Below are positions 51,887 through 59,553 of a stretch of 64,000 bases of DNA, piece by piece. Positions within the stretch are counted from its first letter, which is position 1; each line of letters opens with the position of its first letter. This DNA comes from Streptococcus suis. Its GTDB lineage: Bacteria > Bacillota > Bacilli > Lactobacillales > Streptococcaceae. The stretch spans positions 99,659 to 163,658 of the forward strand of contig NZ_WCJE01000001.1 of NCBI RefSeq assembly GCF_016743335.1, written 5' to 3'. The position numbers were made by a program, and so were the translations under genes. The notes under the pieces were generated by a model that was not told where the DNA came from, did not search any database, and saw only the letters and a program-made list of their open reading frames with translations.

Positions 51887-52083
51887 GATATGACAATGGC
51901 CTGGCTGTCAATGTCCTCTATACGCTAGAAGAAGGAGGCAAACGAGCGGTCGGTTTCAAATTGTCAGACGGCATTGACATTCCAAAAGAATTTGAAGGCA
52001 AATTCAAGTTTGCCCGCCAACGCTCCAAACTGGCAGGCGAAATCCGTGGGACTTTCTTTGTTGTCAAGGGCGAGTATTTATAG
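51886..52083 (+). pseudogene. 5'-truncated remnant of an unrecognised gene
   Basis: The open frame ending at the TAG 52081-52083 reads RYDNGLAVNVLYTLEEGGKR, AVGFKLSDGIDIPKEFEGKF and ...LAGEIRGTFFVVKGEYL, with clear coding character, but an in-frame TGA lies at 51883-51885 within the repeat element and no start codon or ribosome site fits. The repeat appears to have removed or separated its 5' end. The ORF at 51522-51728 might be the lost front, but I cannot show this. Confidence 0.6.
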
Positions 52084-52090
52084 GATGGCA

Positions 52091-52114
52091 AATCTGGGGA
52101 AACCCAGATTTTTT
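52091..52114 (+). terminator. Terminator of the truncated gene
   Basis: AATCTGGG-GAAA-CCCAGATT followed by TTTTAT. Confidence 0.85.
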
Positions 52115-52124
52115 ATATAATGAC

Positions 52125-52155
52125 TTGACTTAGAGTTGACTTCAAGGTGTATAAT
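52125..52155 (+). promoter_or_regulatory. MerR-type promoter with 19-bp spacer
   Basis: TTGACT (52125-52130), a 19-base spacer and TATAAT (52150-52155). The spacer carries the near-palindrome CTTAGAGTTGACTTCAAGG (52129-52147), much like the AdhR/NmlR operator of other Firmicutes, so the regulator probably controls its own gene. Confidence 0.75.
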
Positions 52156-52182
52156 AAGCGAAAACAAAGAAAGGAGCCTGGA

Positions 52183-52593
52183 ATGAATATCAAAGAAGTT
52201 AGTGATGTAACAGGTCTATCAGCAGATACCATTCGCTACTATGAGCGGATAGGACTTACTCCCAAAATTGCAAGAAAATCTTCTGGAGTAAGGAATTTTT
52301 CGGAAAGTGATGTAGCCATTTTGGAATTTATCCGCTGTTTTAGGAGTGCTGGTATGTCTATTGAGCGCTTGATTGAGTATATGGGCTTGGTGCAGGCAGG
52401 AGATAGTACAGTGGAAGCCCGGATTGATTTACTAAAAGAGGAACAGGAAGAACTGCGGTCACGCTTGTCGGAAATTCAGCAAGCTCTAGATCGTTTAGAT
52501 TATAAAATAGAAAATTACCAGACTATATTAAGAGGTGCAGAGAATCAATTGTTCACAGACGGCGGTAGTTCATTCAAAAAAGGCAGAGGATAA
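52183..52593 (+). CDS. MerR-family regulator, NmlR/AdhR-like
   Basis: A 136-residue regulator with the MerR helix-turn-helix (MNIKEVSDVTGLSADTIRYYERIGLTPKIARKSSGVRNF) and a C-terminal coiled coil. The single cysteine in AILEFIRCFRSAGMS is the position used by NmlR/AdhR to sense aldehydes or nitrosative stress. The ATG at 52183 has GGAG upstream; an earlier in-frame ATG overlaps the -10. The aldehyde dehydrogenase usually linked to NmlR is not next to it. Confidence 0.88.
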   Translation: MNIKEVSDVTGLSADTIRYYERIGLTPKIARKSSGVRNFSESDVAILEFIRCFRSAGMSIERLIEYMGLVQAGDSTVEARIDLLKEEQEELRSRLSEIQQALDRLDYKIENYQTILRGAENQLFTDGGSSFKKGRG

Positions 52594-52606
52594 CTTCTCT
52601 GCCTTT
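52579..52606. terminator. Bidirectional terminator after the MerR gene
   Basis: AAAGGCAGAG ... CTCTGCCTTT stem overlapping the end of the regulator gene and facing the opposite gene. Confidence 0.85.
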
Positions 52607-52614
52607 ATAATTCA

Positions 52615-52929
52615 TTATTCATTTTTTCTTATAACTTGTTTGGGTTTAAATTTCTTCTTTAGCCCAATTTGAACCAAACGTAGTCCAAGAAAACCCGTCG
52701 CACTTGCCAATATGATGGCAACAAAAACAGGAATGCCTACGGATAGATAGACATAACTAGCGATGACTGTTATCAAACTAAAAAATGCGATATTAACAAA
52801 AAACAACAATTCCTTTAGACGTTCTTTATTGGTATTTTTTGCCTGATAGGTTTGAAAATTAGCCTTTTTCTCTTTCGGGATATACTCTTCGTACTGGTAC
52901 TCATGGGACTGATAGTGTCTTAATGCCAT
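52615..52929 (-). CDS. Small two-helix membrane protein, unknown (DUF3270-like?)
   Basis: A 104-residue protein: a charged N-terminus (MALRHYQSHEYQYEEYIPKEKK), two membrane helices (about residues 46-68 and 70-90) and a basic end. It resembles small streptococcal proteins grouped as DUF3270, but I hold that only loosely. AAGGAGA precedes the ATG at 52929. Function unknown. Confidence 0.72.
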   Translation of the reverse strand: MALRHYQSHEYQYEEYIPKEKKANFQTYQAKNTNKERLKELLFFVNIAFFSLITVIASYVYLSVGIPVFVAIILASATGFLGLRLVQIGLKKKFKPKQVIRKNE

Positions 52930-53053
52930 ATCGTCTCCTTTTCTGCTCCTTAAAGAGTACCATAACATTGCTGAATTTTTATGTCATTTATATTACAATA
53001 ATGTTACAAGAGAAAAATTAGAAAAGTCTGAATATTAAAATACAGGTAGTCAC

Positions 53054-53082
53054 TTATCAGATATTTCTCTTTTTGATATAAT
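53054..53082 (+). promoter_or_regulatory. Promoter placed for a leaderless U32 gene transcript
   Basis: TTATCA (53054-53059), 17 bases and TGATATAAT (extended -10; TATAAT 53077-53082). The ATG at 53090 is 7 bases further with no ribosome site. Confidence 0.6.
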
Positions 53083-53089
53083 TATCTTT

Positions 53090-54019
53090 ATGGAAAAAAT
53101 TATCATTACAGCAACAGCTGAAAGTATTGAGCAGGTCAAAGAACTGCTTGCAGCAGGAGTTGACCGTATTTATGTTGGGGAAGAGGATCATGCCCTTCGC
53201 ATCCCAACAAATTTTACCTATGATGAACTCAGGGAAATAGGAGAGCTAGTTCATAGCGCTGGGAAGGAATTGACGGTCGCTGCCAATGCCCTCATGCACC
53301 AAGATATGATGGACAATATCAAACCGTTTATGGAGCTAATGAGGGAAATAAAGGTTGATTATCTGGTTGTCGGAGATACTGGAATTTTCTACATCAATAA
53401 ACGTGACGGCTACAATTTTAAGCTAATCTATGACACATCTGTCTTTGTGACTTCCAGCCGTCAGATTAACTTTTGGAAAGATCATGGAGCAGTAGAGGCT
53501 GTTTTGGCAAGAGAGATTCCATCAGAAGAACTCTTTGATATTGCTAAGAACTTGGAAATGCCAGCGGAAATCTTGGTCTACGGCGCCTCTGTTATTCACC
53601 ATTCTAAACGAACCTTGTTACAGAATTACTACAATTTTACAAAGGCTGATGAAACAGATTTGTCACGTGGACGTGGACTTTTCTTAGCTGAGCCGAGCGA
53701 CCCAGATAGCCACTATTCCATTTTTGAAGATAAGCATGGCACCCATATCTTTATCAACAATGACATTGATATGATGACCAAGCTATCAGAATTAGATGAA
53801 CATGGTTATCATAATTGGAAACTTGATGGTATCTATTGCCCTGGTCAGAACTTTGTTGAAATTGTTAAGCTTTTTGTTCAAGCAAGAGATTTGATTGAAA
53901 AAGGCGACTTCACTTATGATCAGGCCTTCCTTTTGGATGAACAGGTACGCAAGCTCCATCCAGCTGAACGTGGCTTGGATACAGGCTTCTACGAATTTGA
54001 CCGTAATAAGGTTAAATAA
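53090..54019 (+). CDS. U32-family tRNA hydroxylation protein, first subunit (YrrN-like)
   Basis: A 309-residue protein of the peptidase-U32 family (now linked to prephenate-dependent 5-hydroxylation of uridine-34 in tRNA; TrhP/YrrN-YrrO). The TIM-barrel part is visible (EQVKELLAAGVDRIYVGEEDHALR, ELTVAANALMHQDMMDNI, YLVVGDTGI). Where the iron-sulfur cysteines should be it reads EILVYGASVIHHSKRTLL, so it lacks the cluster, as expected of the YrrN-type partner. The cluster-bearing partner follows after a 293-base gap with a tandem repeat. Confidence 0.85.
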   Translation: MEKIIITATAESIEQVKELLAAGVDRIYVGEEDHALRIPTNFTYDELREIGELVHSAGKELTVAANALMHQDMMDNIKPFMELMREIKVDYLVVGDTGIFYINKRDGYNFKLIYDTSVFVTSSRQINFWKDHGAVEAVLAREIPSEELFDIAKNLEMPAEILVYGASVIHHSKRTLLQNYYNFTKADETDLSRGRGLFLAEPSDPDSHYSIFEDKHGTHIFINNDIDMMTKLSELDEHGYHNWKLDGIYCPGQNFVEIVKLFVQARDLIEKGDFTYDQAFLLDEQVRKLHPAERGLDTGFYEFDRNKVK

Positions 54020-54050
54020 CAATATTTTTAGCACAATTTATTTACTTTAA

Positions 54051-54256
54051 CCTGGCAGAGTTAGCTCTGTCACTTACTATGTAAGGTCAGAGCACGAAAA
54101 CGCCTTTGGGCGATTTTCTAAACTCTGCACTAGGTTTCCGAGTGAAACAACATCGTTTACAGTATTCTATCCTGGCAGAGTTAGCTCTGTCACTTACTAT
54201 GTAAGGTCAGAGCACGAGAACGCCTTTGGGCGATATTCTAAACTCTGCACTAGGTC
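54051..54256 (+). ncRNA. Tandem pair of structured elements, 120-bp period
   Basis: Copy 1 is 54051-54136, copy 2 is 54171-54256. Each can fold as a three-way junction. In copy 1, the outer stem GCAGAGTT(AG)/(CT)AACTCTGC joins 54055-54064 with 54118-54128. Hairpin A is CTCTG(54065-54069)/CAGAG(54088-54092) plus CTTAC(73-77)/GTAAG(81-85). Hairpin B is CGCC-TTTG-GGCG (54101-54112). The two internal differences, at 54098/54218 and 54115/54235, are both in unpaired bases. A strong 11-bp hairpin (54257-54285) follows copy 2, before the ribosome site of the next gene. Structure is by eye only. Confidence 0.6.
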
Positions 54257-54312
54257 TCCACATGAAAAATATCGTTTCATGTGGAAACCGTCGCAAATAG
54301 AGGAGATTTTAC

Positions 54313-55602
54313 ATGACGTCAAAAATATTAAAGCGTCCCGAGGTATTGTCACCTGCTGGGACTTTGGAGAAATTGAAGGTTGCCATTGATTATGGTGCCG
54401 ATGCTGTCTTTGTCGGCGGTCAGGCCTACGGTCTGCGTAGCCGAGCTGGTAACTTTACCATGGACGAGATGCGGGAAGGGATTGAATATGCCCATGCCCG
54501 TGGTGCCAAGGTCTATGTAGCTGCCAACATGGTCACCCACGAAGGCAATGAAGAAGGAGCAGGAGCCTGGTTCCGCGAATTGCGTGACATGGGCTTGGAT
54601 GCCGTTATCGTATCTGACCCAGCCCTCATCGTTATCTGTGCTACTGAAGCGCCAGGCCTTGAAATCCACCTGTCTACCCAGGCTTCTTCCACCAACTATG
54701 AAACCTTTGAATTCTGGAAAGAATTGGGCTTGACTCGTGTCGTCTTGGCCCGTGAAGTGACCATGGAAGAAGTGGCTGAAATCCGCAAACGGACAGACGT
54801 TGAGATTGAAGCCTTTGTTCACGGAGCCATGTGTATCTCCTACTCAGGTCGTTGCGTTCTCTCCAACCACATGAGCAAGCGCGATGCCAACCGCGGCGGT
54901 TGCTCTCAGTCTTGCCGCTGGAAGTACAACCTCTACGACCTCCCGTTTGGTGAAGAACGCCGTTCGATTAAGGGGGAAATACCAGAGGAGTTCTCCATGT
55001 CTGCGGTGGATATGTGTATGATTGACCATATTCCAGACATGATTGAAAACGGGGTCGATAGCCTGAAAATCGAAGGCCGTATGAAATCTGTTCACTACGT
55101 ATCAACCGTGACCAACTGCTACAAGGCTGCGGTAGATGCCTATCTTGAAAGCCCAGAAAAGTTTGAAGCGATCAAGCAAGACCTGATTGATGAGATGTGG
55201 AAGGTTGCCCAACGTGAATTGGCGACAGGTTTCTACTATAGCCCGCCGAGTGAAAATGAGCAGCTCTTTGGAGCCCGCCGTAAGATTCCAGAATACAAAT
55301 TTATCGCCGAAGTAGTGGCTTTTGACAAGGAAACCATGACCGCAACCATTCGTCAGCGTAATGTTATCAACGAGGGTGACCAAGTAGAATTCTATGGACC
55401 AGGATTCCGCCACTTTGAAACTACTATTCAAGACCTTCGTGATTCGACAGGTGAGAAAATTGAACGTGCCAACAAGCCGATGGAACTCTTAACTATTAAG
55501 CTGGACCGTGAAATCTATCCTGGTGACATGATTCGTGCCTGCAAATCAGGCCTCATCAACCTCTACCAAGAAGATGGGCAATCTCTAACTATTCGTGCAT
55601 AA
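54313..55602 (+). CDS. U32-family tRNA hydroxylation protein, iron-sulfur subunit (YrrO/TrhP-like)
   Basis: A 429-residue U32 protein, with the PROSITE-type signature and four cysteines for a 4Fe-4S cluster: AFVHGAMCISYSGRCVLSNH and NRGGCSQSCRWKY (residues about 168-205). A beta-barrel collagenase-like end follows (FIAEVVAFDKETMTATIRQRN, LDREIYPGDMIRACKSG). In B. subtilis and E. coli such proteins make 5-hydroxyuridine-34 in tRNA, together with YrrN. The start has GAGGAG upstream, after the tandem structured repeat. Confidence 0.9.
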   Translation: MTSKILKRPEVLSPAGTLEKLKVAIDYGADAVFVGGQAYGLRSRAGNFTMDEMREGIEYAHARGAKVYVAANMVTHEGNEEGAGAWFRELRDMGLDAVIVSDPALIVICATEAPGLEIHLSTQASSTNYETFEFWKELGLTRVVLAREVTMEEVAEIRKRTDVEIEAFVHGAMCISYSGRCVLSNHMSKRDANRGGCSQSCRWKYNLYDLPFGEERRSIKGEIPEEFSMSAVDMCMIDHIPDMIENGVDSLKIEGRMKSVHYVSTVTNCYKAAVDAYLESPEKFEAIKQDLIDEMWKVAQRELATGFYYSPPSENEQLFGARRKIPEYKFIAEVVAFDKETMTATIRQRNVINEGDQVEFYGPGFRHFETTIQDLRDSTGEKIERANKPMELLTIKLDREIYPGDMIRACKSGLINLYQEDGQSLTIRA

Positions 55603-55690
55603 ACATAAAAAGGCTGAAATTTCAGCTTCAGAACGTAGATAAACTCTTAAAAATATAAAAATTGAAGAAGTTTGCGAAAGATAGCAAGTC

Positions 55691-55738
55691 ATTAAACTCT
55701 TAGAAACATTGATATTTCGGTGTTTCTGAGAGTTTTTA
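55691..55738. terminator. Strong hairpin in the 3' intergenic region
   Basis: AAACTCTTAGAAACA ... TGTTTCTGAGAGTTT stem then TTTAA. It is the first of two strong hairpins (the second is 55760-55800, AGATTGAAGAAAA/TTTTCTTCAATCT) enclosed by two copies of a shorter palindrome. Confidence 0.7.
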
Positions 55739-55802
55739 ATTTTCAATATAAAGAAAAAAGATTGAAGAAAATTGTCCAAAATGGACTTTTTCTTCAATCT
55801 GC

Positions 55803-55822
55803 AAGGCTGAAATTTCAGCCTT
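55803..55822. terminator. Terminator palindrome of the 55.8-kb gene, duplicated
   Basis: AAGGCTGAAATTTCAGCCTT, a perfect palindrome followed by TTG; it works for the minus-strand gene ending at 55815. A 16-base copy, AGGCTGAAATTTCAGC, lies at 55608 after the U32 gene. Confidence 0.75.
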
Positions 55823-56138
55823 TTGTTTGTTGTTGAGAAGTCTTGATGCTATCTGGAACCAAGGTGACTTTATTGATGTCCTCGATTTTTATAATGCTGG
55901 TAACCTGACGTTTGAAATTTTTCATGATAATCCGTTGGCGATCGGTATCATATTTCACAATGTCACCTGTGAAACTACGATCACCATAGATGACATGGAC
56001 TGCAGCTTTTTTATATAAAGCCAGCTCCAAGTTATTCTTGATTTCTTCCTTGCTATCTGGCTCAATAGACTTAGGAGCTTTGCCATGTTCTAAAAAGACG
56101 GTGATCTGCTCGAAAATAACTTCTAAAAACCTCTTCAT
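55815..56138 (-). CDS. Conserved small protein, possibly YolD-like
   Basis: A 107-residue protein beginning MKRFLEVIFEQITVFLEHGK. The second half (AAVHVIYGDRSFTGDIVKYDTDRQRIIMKNF, SIIKIEDINKVTLVP) has the beta-strand spacing of YolD-like proteins, which are associated with UmuC-type polymerases, but the match is weak and no polymerase gene is near. AAAGGAT precedes the ATG. Function unknown. Confidence 0.7.
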   Translation of the reverse strand: MKRFLEVIFEQITVFLEHGKAPKSIEPDSKEEIKNNLELALYKKAAVHVIYGDRSFTGDIVKYDTDRQRIIMKNFKRQVTSIIKIEDINKVTLVPDSIKTSQQQTKG

Positions 56139-56229
56139 AGCATAATCCTTTCAAACTTGATATAATTATATTATCTAATTTTTATAAAAATGACAAGCTT
56201 TTTCGAATAGATAAGTGAGGAGGTAACAA

Positions 56230-56445
56230 ATGGCAGAATTTACATTTGAAATTGAAGAAAAATTATTGGTCTTATCTGAAAATGATAAAGGATGGACCAA
56301 GGAGCTTAATCGAGTATCTTTTAATGGAGCACCAGCCAAGTATGACATCCGAACCTGGAGCCCTGACCATACCAAGATGGGCAAGGGGATCACGCTCAGC
56401 AATGAGGAATTCCAAGTTCTACTCGACGCGTTTGCTAATAAATAA
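56230..56445 (+). CDS. YdbC-family PC4-like single-strand nucleic acid binding protein
   Basis: A 71-residue protein of the bacterial PC4/YdbC family (MAEFTFEIEEKLLVLSENDKGWTKELNRVSFNGAPAKYDIRTWSPDHTKMGKGITLSNEEF). Family members bind single-stranded DNA and may act in transcription or repair. The protein is full length. GAGGAGG lies 7 bases before the ATG. It stands alone, convergent with bioY. Confidence 0.9.
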   Translation: MAEFTFEIEEKLLVLSENDKGWTKELNRVSFNGAPAKYDIRTWSPDHTKMGKGITLSNEEFQVLLDAFANK

Positions 56446-56448
56446 ATG

Positions 56449-56480
56449 AAAGAAGCCTAAGCAAAATAGGCTTCTTTTTT
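56449..56480. terminator. Bidirectional terminator between ydbC-like gene and bioY
   Basis: AAGAAGCC ... GGCTTCTT stem with T-run; overlaps the bioY stop codon. Confidence 0.85.
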
Positions 56481-56996
56481 GATAACAGGTTGCAATAAAC
56501 GATGACAAATCATGACTAGTGTAATTTTAGCTAAATCAGGAAGAATGAAAGGCATAACAGTCCATCCGATAGAGTCAGTCCAACTGGCACCTAAAACTAG
56601 CTTAAATACAAAACAGCCGATAAGGAAACAGATACTTGTTCCAAGTAGGCAGGCTAGAAAAATTGTGACTGGTGAGGAGTCTGATTTAGTGAGGGCAGAA
56701 GTGATGATAGTGTAGAGTAGAAACCCCCATAGAAAGCCCGAGGTCGGTCCTGTGAGTGCAGCAAAGCCACCAGAAAAACCAGCAAAAACAGGTAAACCGA
56801 TAGCGCCAAGAACTAGATATAAGCTGACACTTGTAATTGCCTCCTTGGGTTTGTATAGACAAGCTACTAAGCCGATAGCTAGGGTTTGTAATGTAAATGG
56901 TACAGGTCCGATAGACAGACTGATTTGTGAAAGGGTGGAAATTAAGGCTGTTCCAATAGCGATATAAACAAGAGATTTGATAGAAGTTGTTTTCAT
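56457..56996 (-). CDS. bioY: Biotin ECF transporter S component
   Basis: Binds and imports biotin, on its own or with the shared energy-coupling module. The 179-residue protein has six helices and the BioY motifs SLSIGPVPFTLQTLAIGLVA, YLVLGAIGLPVFAGFSGG and LTGPTSGFLWGFLL near residues 26, 60 and 82. A good promoter lies upstream (57031-57059). A single GTTAAC half-site (57021-57026) hints at BirA control but no full operator is seen. Confidence 0.95.
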   Translation of the reverse strand: MKTTSIKSLVYIAIGTALISTLSQISLSIGPVPFTLQTLAIGLVACLYKPKEAITSVSLYLVLGAIGLPVFAGFSGGFAALTGPTSGFLWGFLLYTIITSALTKSDSSPVTIFLACLLGTSICFLIGCFVFKLVLGASWTDSIGWTVMPFILPDLAKITLVMICHRLLQPVIKKEAYFA

Positions 56997-57030
56997 TTGT
57001 TATCCTCTTAAAATTTTATGGTTAACAAAA

Positions 57031-57059
57031 ATTATAGTGAGATTAGATAAGAAAGTCAA
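57031..57059 (-). promoter_or_regulatory. bioY promoter
   Basis: On the minus strand TTGACT (57059-57054), 17 bases and TATAAT (57036-57031), 34 bases before the bioY ATG. Confidence 0.8.
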
Positions 57060-57202
57060 TGCTCTTTCATCGGATGTAACAACTCTATAGGTGATTTTTA
57101 TAACAGCTAATAAGAAACTTATATAGTAAAAAAACAACAAATTATATGTAAAACAACCTATACCTATGCTAGAATAATAAAAAAAAGAAAGTGAGAATTT
57201 CT

Positions 57203-57940
57203 ATGACAGAATTACTTGATATTTACCGTACTCTTAAATCTAAAACTTGGGTAGACTTGACTCACCAAATCAATGAAAAGAGCCCGCATTTCCCTGCGCT
57301 ACCAGCTCTCGAAAAGAAAGCCCTATTTACTCATAAGGATGGCTTCTTTGTCGAACAATTTACGGTTGTGGGGCAGTATGGAACCCATATTGATCCTCCG
57401 ATTCATTTTGTAGAAGGAGCTCGTTATCTTGATGAGATTGATTTGAAAGATTTACTCCTGCCACTCTACGTTATTGATAAATCAGCTGCTGTTATAGAAA
57501 ATAATGACTATGAGATAACTAAGCAGGATATTTTAGACTTTGAGGCTGAATATGGTCCGATAGCGCCAGAATCTTTTGTTGCCTTTCGTTCGGATTGGTC
57601 AAAGCGCTGGCCTAGTCAAGATGCCATTCGTAATCTAGACGAAGATGGAGTTCAACGTACACCAGGATGGAGTCATGAAGCTCTAGAATATTTGATTGAA
57701 GAACGTCAGGTGAAAGCAGTTGGTCATGAAACGTTGGATACCGATTCAGGAGTATCTGCAGCTAAACACGGAGGAAGTTTACCAGAAGAATACTATCTCC
57801 TATCAAAAGATATTTATCAGTTGGAAGTATTGGCAAACTTGGATCAGGTACCACCGACAGGTGCATTGATTTCAATCGCTTTTCCTCATTGGGAGAAGGC
57901 TTCGGGTTCACCAGTGCGAGCAATTGCTATATTACCATAA
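57203..57940 (+). CDS. Cyclase-family (kynurenine formamidase-like) hydrolase
   Basis: A 245-residue metal-dependent hydrolase of the cyclase family. The signature VGQYGTHIDPPIHFVEGARYLDEI (HxxxxDxPxHF type; here GTHIDPPIHF) is near residue 60, and RSDWSKRW and GHETLDTDSG near residue 180 supply the rest of the active site. Relatives include arylformamidase and isatin hydrolase. The substrate is not known. The ATG at 57203 is preferred over a GTG at 57191, with AAAGTGAG upstream. Confidence 0.85.
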   Translation: MTELLDIYRTLKSKTWVDLTHQINEKSPHFPALPALEKKALFTHKDGFFVEQFTVVGQYGTHIDPPIHFVEGARYLDEIDLKDLLLPLYVIDKSAAVIENNDYEITKQDILDFEAEYGPIAPESFVAFRSDWSKRWPSQDAIRNLDEDGVQRTPGWSHEALEYLIEERQVKAVGHETLDTDSGVSAAKHGGSLPEEYYLLSKDIYQLEVLANLDQVPPTGALISIAFPHWEKASGSPVRAIAILP

Positions 57941-57941
57941 G

Positions 57942-57982
57942 AAAAAGTCCAGACAGTGCTGACCTTCATGTCTGGACTTTTT
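57942..57982. terminator. Bidirectional terminator between the cyclase-family gene and gor
   Basis: AAAAAGTCCAGACA ... TGTCTGGACTTTTT perfect 14-bp stem. Confidence 0.92.
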
Positions 57983-57990
57983 CAATTGAG

Positions 57991-59340
57991 TTAACGCATA
58001 GTAACAAATTCTTCAGAACCTGTCGGATGGATGGCGACAACGGCATCAAATTCTTCTTTTGTAGCTCCCATTTTGATAGCAACTGAGAATCCTTGAATCA
58101 TTTCATCGACACCATAGCCAATGCCGTGTAAACCGACAACCTGTTCATTCTCGCCAACTGTGACTAATTTAAACTTAGCCATTTGGCGATTGTTTGCTAG
58201 GGCAGTGTACATAGAGGTAAAGGCTGAAGTATAGACTTTTACATTGTCCTGACCGTATTGGGCAATCGCTTCGTCCTCAGTTAGACCAACGGTTCCGATA
58301 GCGGGGTGAGAAAAGACGACAGTTGGGATGGTTGTGTAATCCATTTTTGCGGTTGGTTTATTGTTAAATAAACGTTCTGCCAAAAGGCGACCTGCCTTGA
58401 TTGCAACGGGTGTTAATTCTTTTTCACCAGTCACATCACCGAGGGCATAGATGCCTGGTACAGCTGTTTCTTGGTATTCATTGACAGAAATATGTCCTGA
58501 AGAAGTAAGTTGAACACTAGTTGCTTCTAGGTTGAGTTTGTCAATATTTGGTTTACGTCCAATTGCCCAAAGGACCTTCTGAGCAATATGGTTACTACCG
58601 TCAGCAAAGTTAATCTGGATTTGTCCATCATCAGTTTTTTCAAGACTGACAGGAGTTTTCCCAGTATGGAGTGGAAGGTTGGTACGTTGCATTTCTTCCA
58701 TCAAGGCATCAACAATGTAGGTATCAAAGCTACGAAGAGGGCGATTTCCACGAACAAAGAGGTCAGTTTGGACACCGAGTCCATGTAGGAGACCAGCCAT
58801 TTCTACAGCGATATAACCAGCACCAATCACAGCCACAGAAGAAGGTAATTCTTCCCATGCAAAGACATCGTCAGATACAATCCCTAGCTCACTACCAGGA
58901 ATAGCAGGGACTACCGGTTTGGCGCCAGTTGCGATGACAATGTGTTTTGCACGAATCAGCTCACCATTGACTTCAACTGTTTGATTATCCACAAAACGTG
59001 CGAAACCCTGGATAACTTCTACTCCGTTATTGTTAAAAGTATTACCGTAGGATGCGCGTGAACGCTCAATATAGGCTTCGCGATTTTTACGCAAGGTGGC
59101 AAAATCAAATTTTACATCCTGGCTGGTAAAACCATACTCAGGTCCATAGTGGTGAATGGCTTCAGCTACTTGAGAACCGTACCACATGATTTTTTTAGGA
59201 ACACAGCCAAGGTTAACACAGGTTCCGCCAAGGTGGCTTCCTTCGATCACAGCAGCCTTAGCCCCATAGATAGCAGCACGGTTCATAGTAGCAATACCGC
59301 CGCTGCCTCCACCAATGGCAATAATATCAAATTCTTTCAT
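57991..59340 (-). CDS. gor: Glutathione-disulfide reductase
   Basis: Reduces oxidised glutathione with NADPH, keeping the thiol pool reduced; streptococci take up or make glutathione. The 449-residue flavoprotein has the FAD motif [17 protein letters not shown], the redox disulfide [15 protein letters not shown] (Cys41, Cys46), the NADPH-binding [11 protein letters not shown] and the C-terminal active-site His in [15 protein letters not shown]. The start has GAGGAGAAAAACTC upstream. Confidence 0.95.
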   Translation of the reverse strand: MKEFDIIAIGGGSGGIATMNRAAIYGAKAAVIEGSHLGGTCVNLGCVPKKIMWYGSQVAEAIHHYGPEYGFTSQDVKFDFATLRKNREAYIERSRASYGNTFNNNGVEVIQGFARFVDNQTVEVNGELIRAKHIVIATGAKPVVPAIPGSELGIVSDDVFAWEELPSSVAVIGAGYIAVEMAGLLHGLGVQTDLFVRGNRPLRSFDTYIVDALMEEMQRTNLPLHTGKTPVSLEKTDDGQIQINFADGSNHIAQKVLWAIGRKPNIDKLNLEATSVQLTSSGHISVNEYQETAVPGIYALGDVTGEKELTPVAIKAGRLLAERLFNNKPTAKMDYTTIPTVVFSHPAIGTVGLTEDEAIAQYGQDNVKVYTSAFTSMYTALANNRQMAKFKLVTVGENEQVVGLHGIGYGVDEMIQGFSVAIKMGATKEEFDAVVAIHPTGSEEFVTMR

Positions 59341-59476
59341 GAGTTTTTCTCCTCTAAATGATAATTATCTTCATTCTATCGTTTTTTTACTTATCAATCA
59401 AAAATCCGCTACGTTCTCTTACAAAATTGTAAGTAGGAAAAATACCGAACTTTTTGTAAAATGATTAAGAAAACAC

Positions 59477-59505
59477 TTGCAAAAAAACGTGTATTTGTGT
59501 ATTAT
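59477..59505 (+). promoter_or_regulatory. Promoter of the MacAB-like operon
   Basis: TTGCAA (59477-59482), 17 bases and TATTAT (59500-59505), 49 bases before the first ATG. Confidence 0.6.
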
Positions 59506-59553
59506 AAAGACAATACAAAATAAATATGTTTTGAATTAGAAAAGGAGTATCAT

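Noticed and set aside
53090..54019. First U32 gene as a defective copy, since it lacks cysteines
   Set aside because: The YrrN-type partner naturally lacks the iron-sulfur cysteines and the frame is complete.
54051..54256. Tandem repeat at 54 kb as a CRISPR array or tRNA pair
   Set aside because: Only two units of about 85 bases with a 34-base gap, no spacer pattern and no cas genes; the fold lacks the T-loop GTTCRA and acceptor features of tRNA.
54349..54822. 157-codon antisense frame opposite the iron-sulfur U32 gene
   Set aside because: Shadow of a strongly conserved gene; no start signals.
57020..57030. BirA operator at bioY
   Set aside because: Only one GTTAAC half-site is present; a full inverted pair at the usual spacing is not seen.
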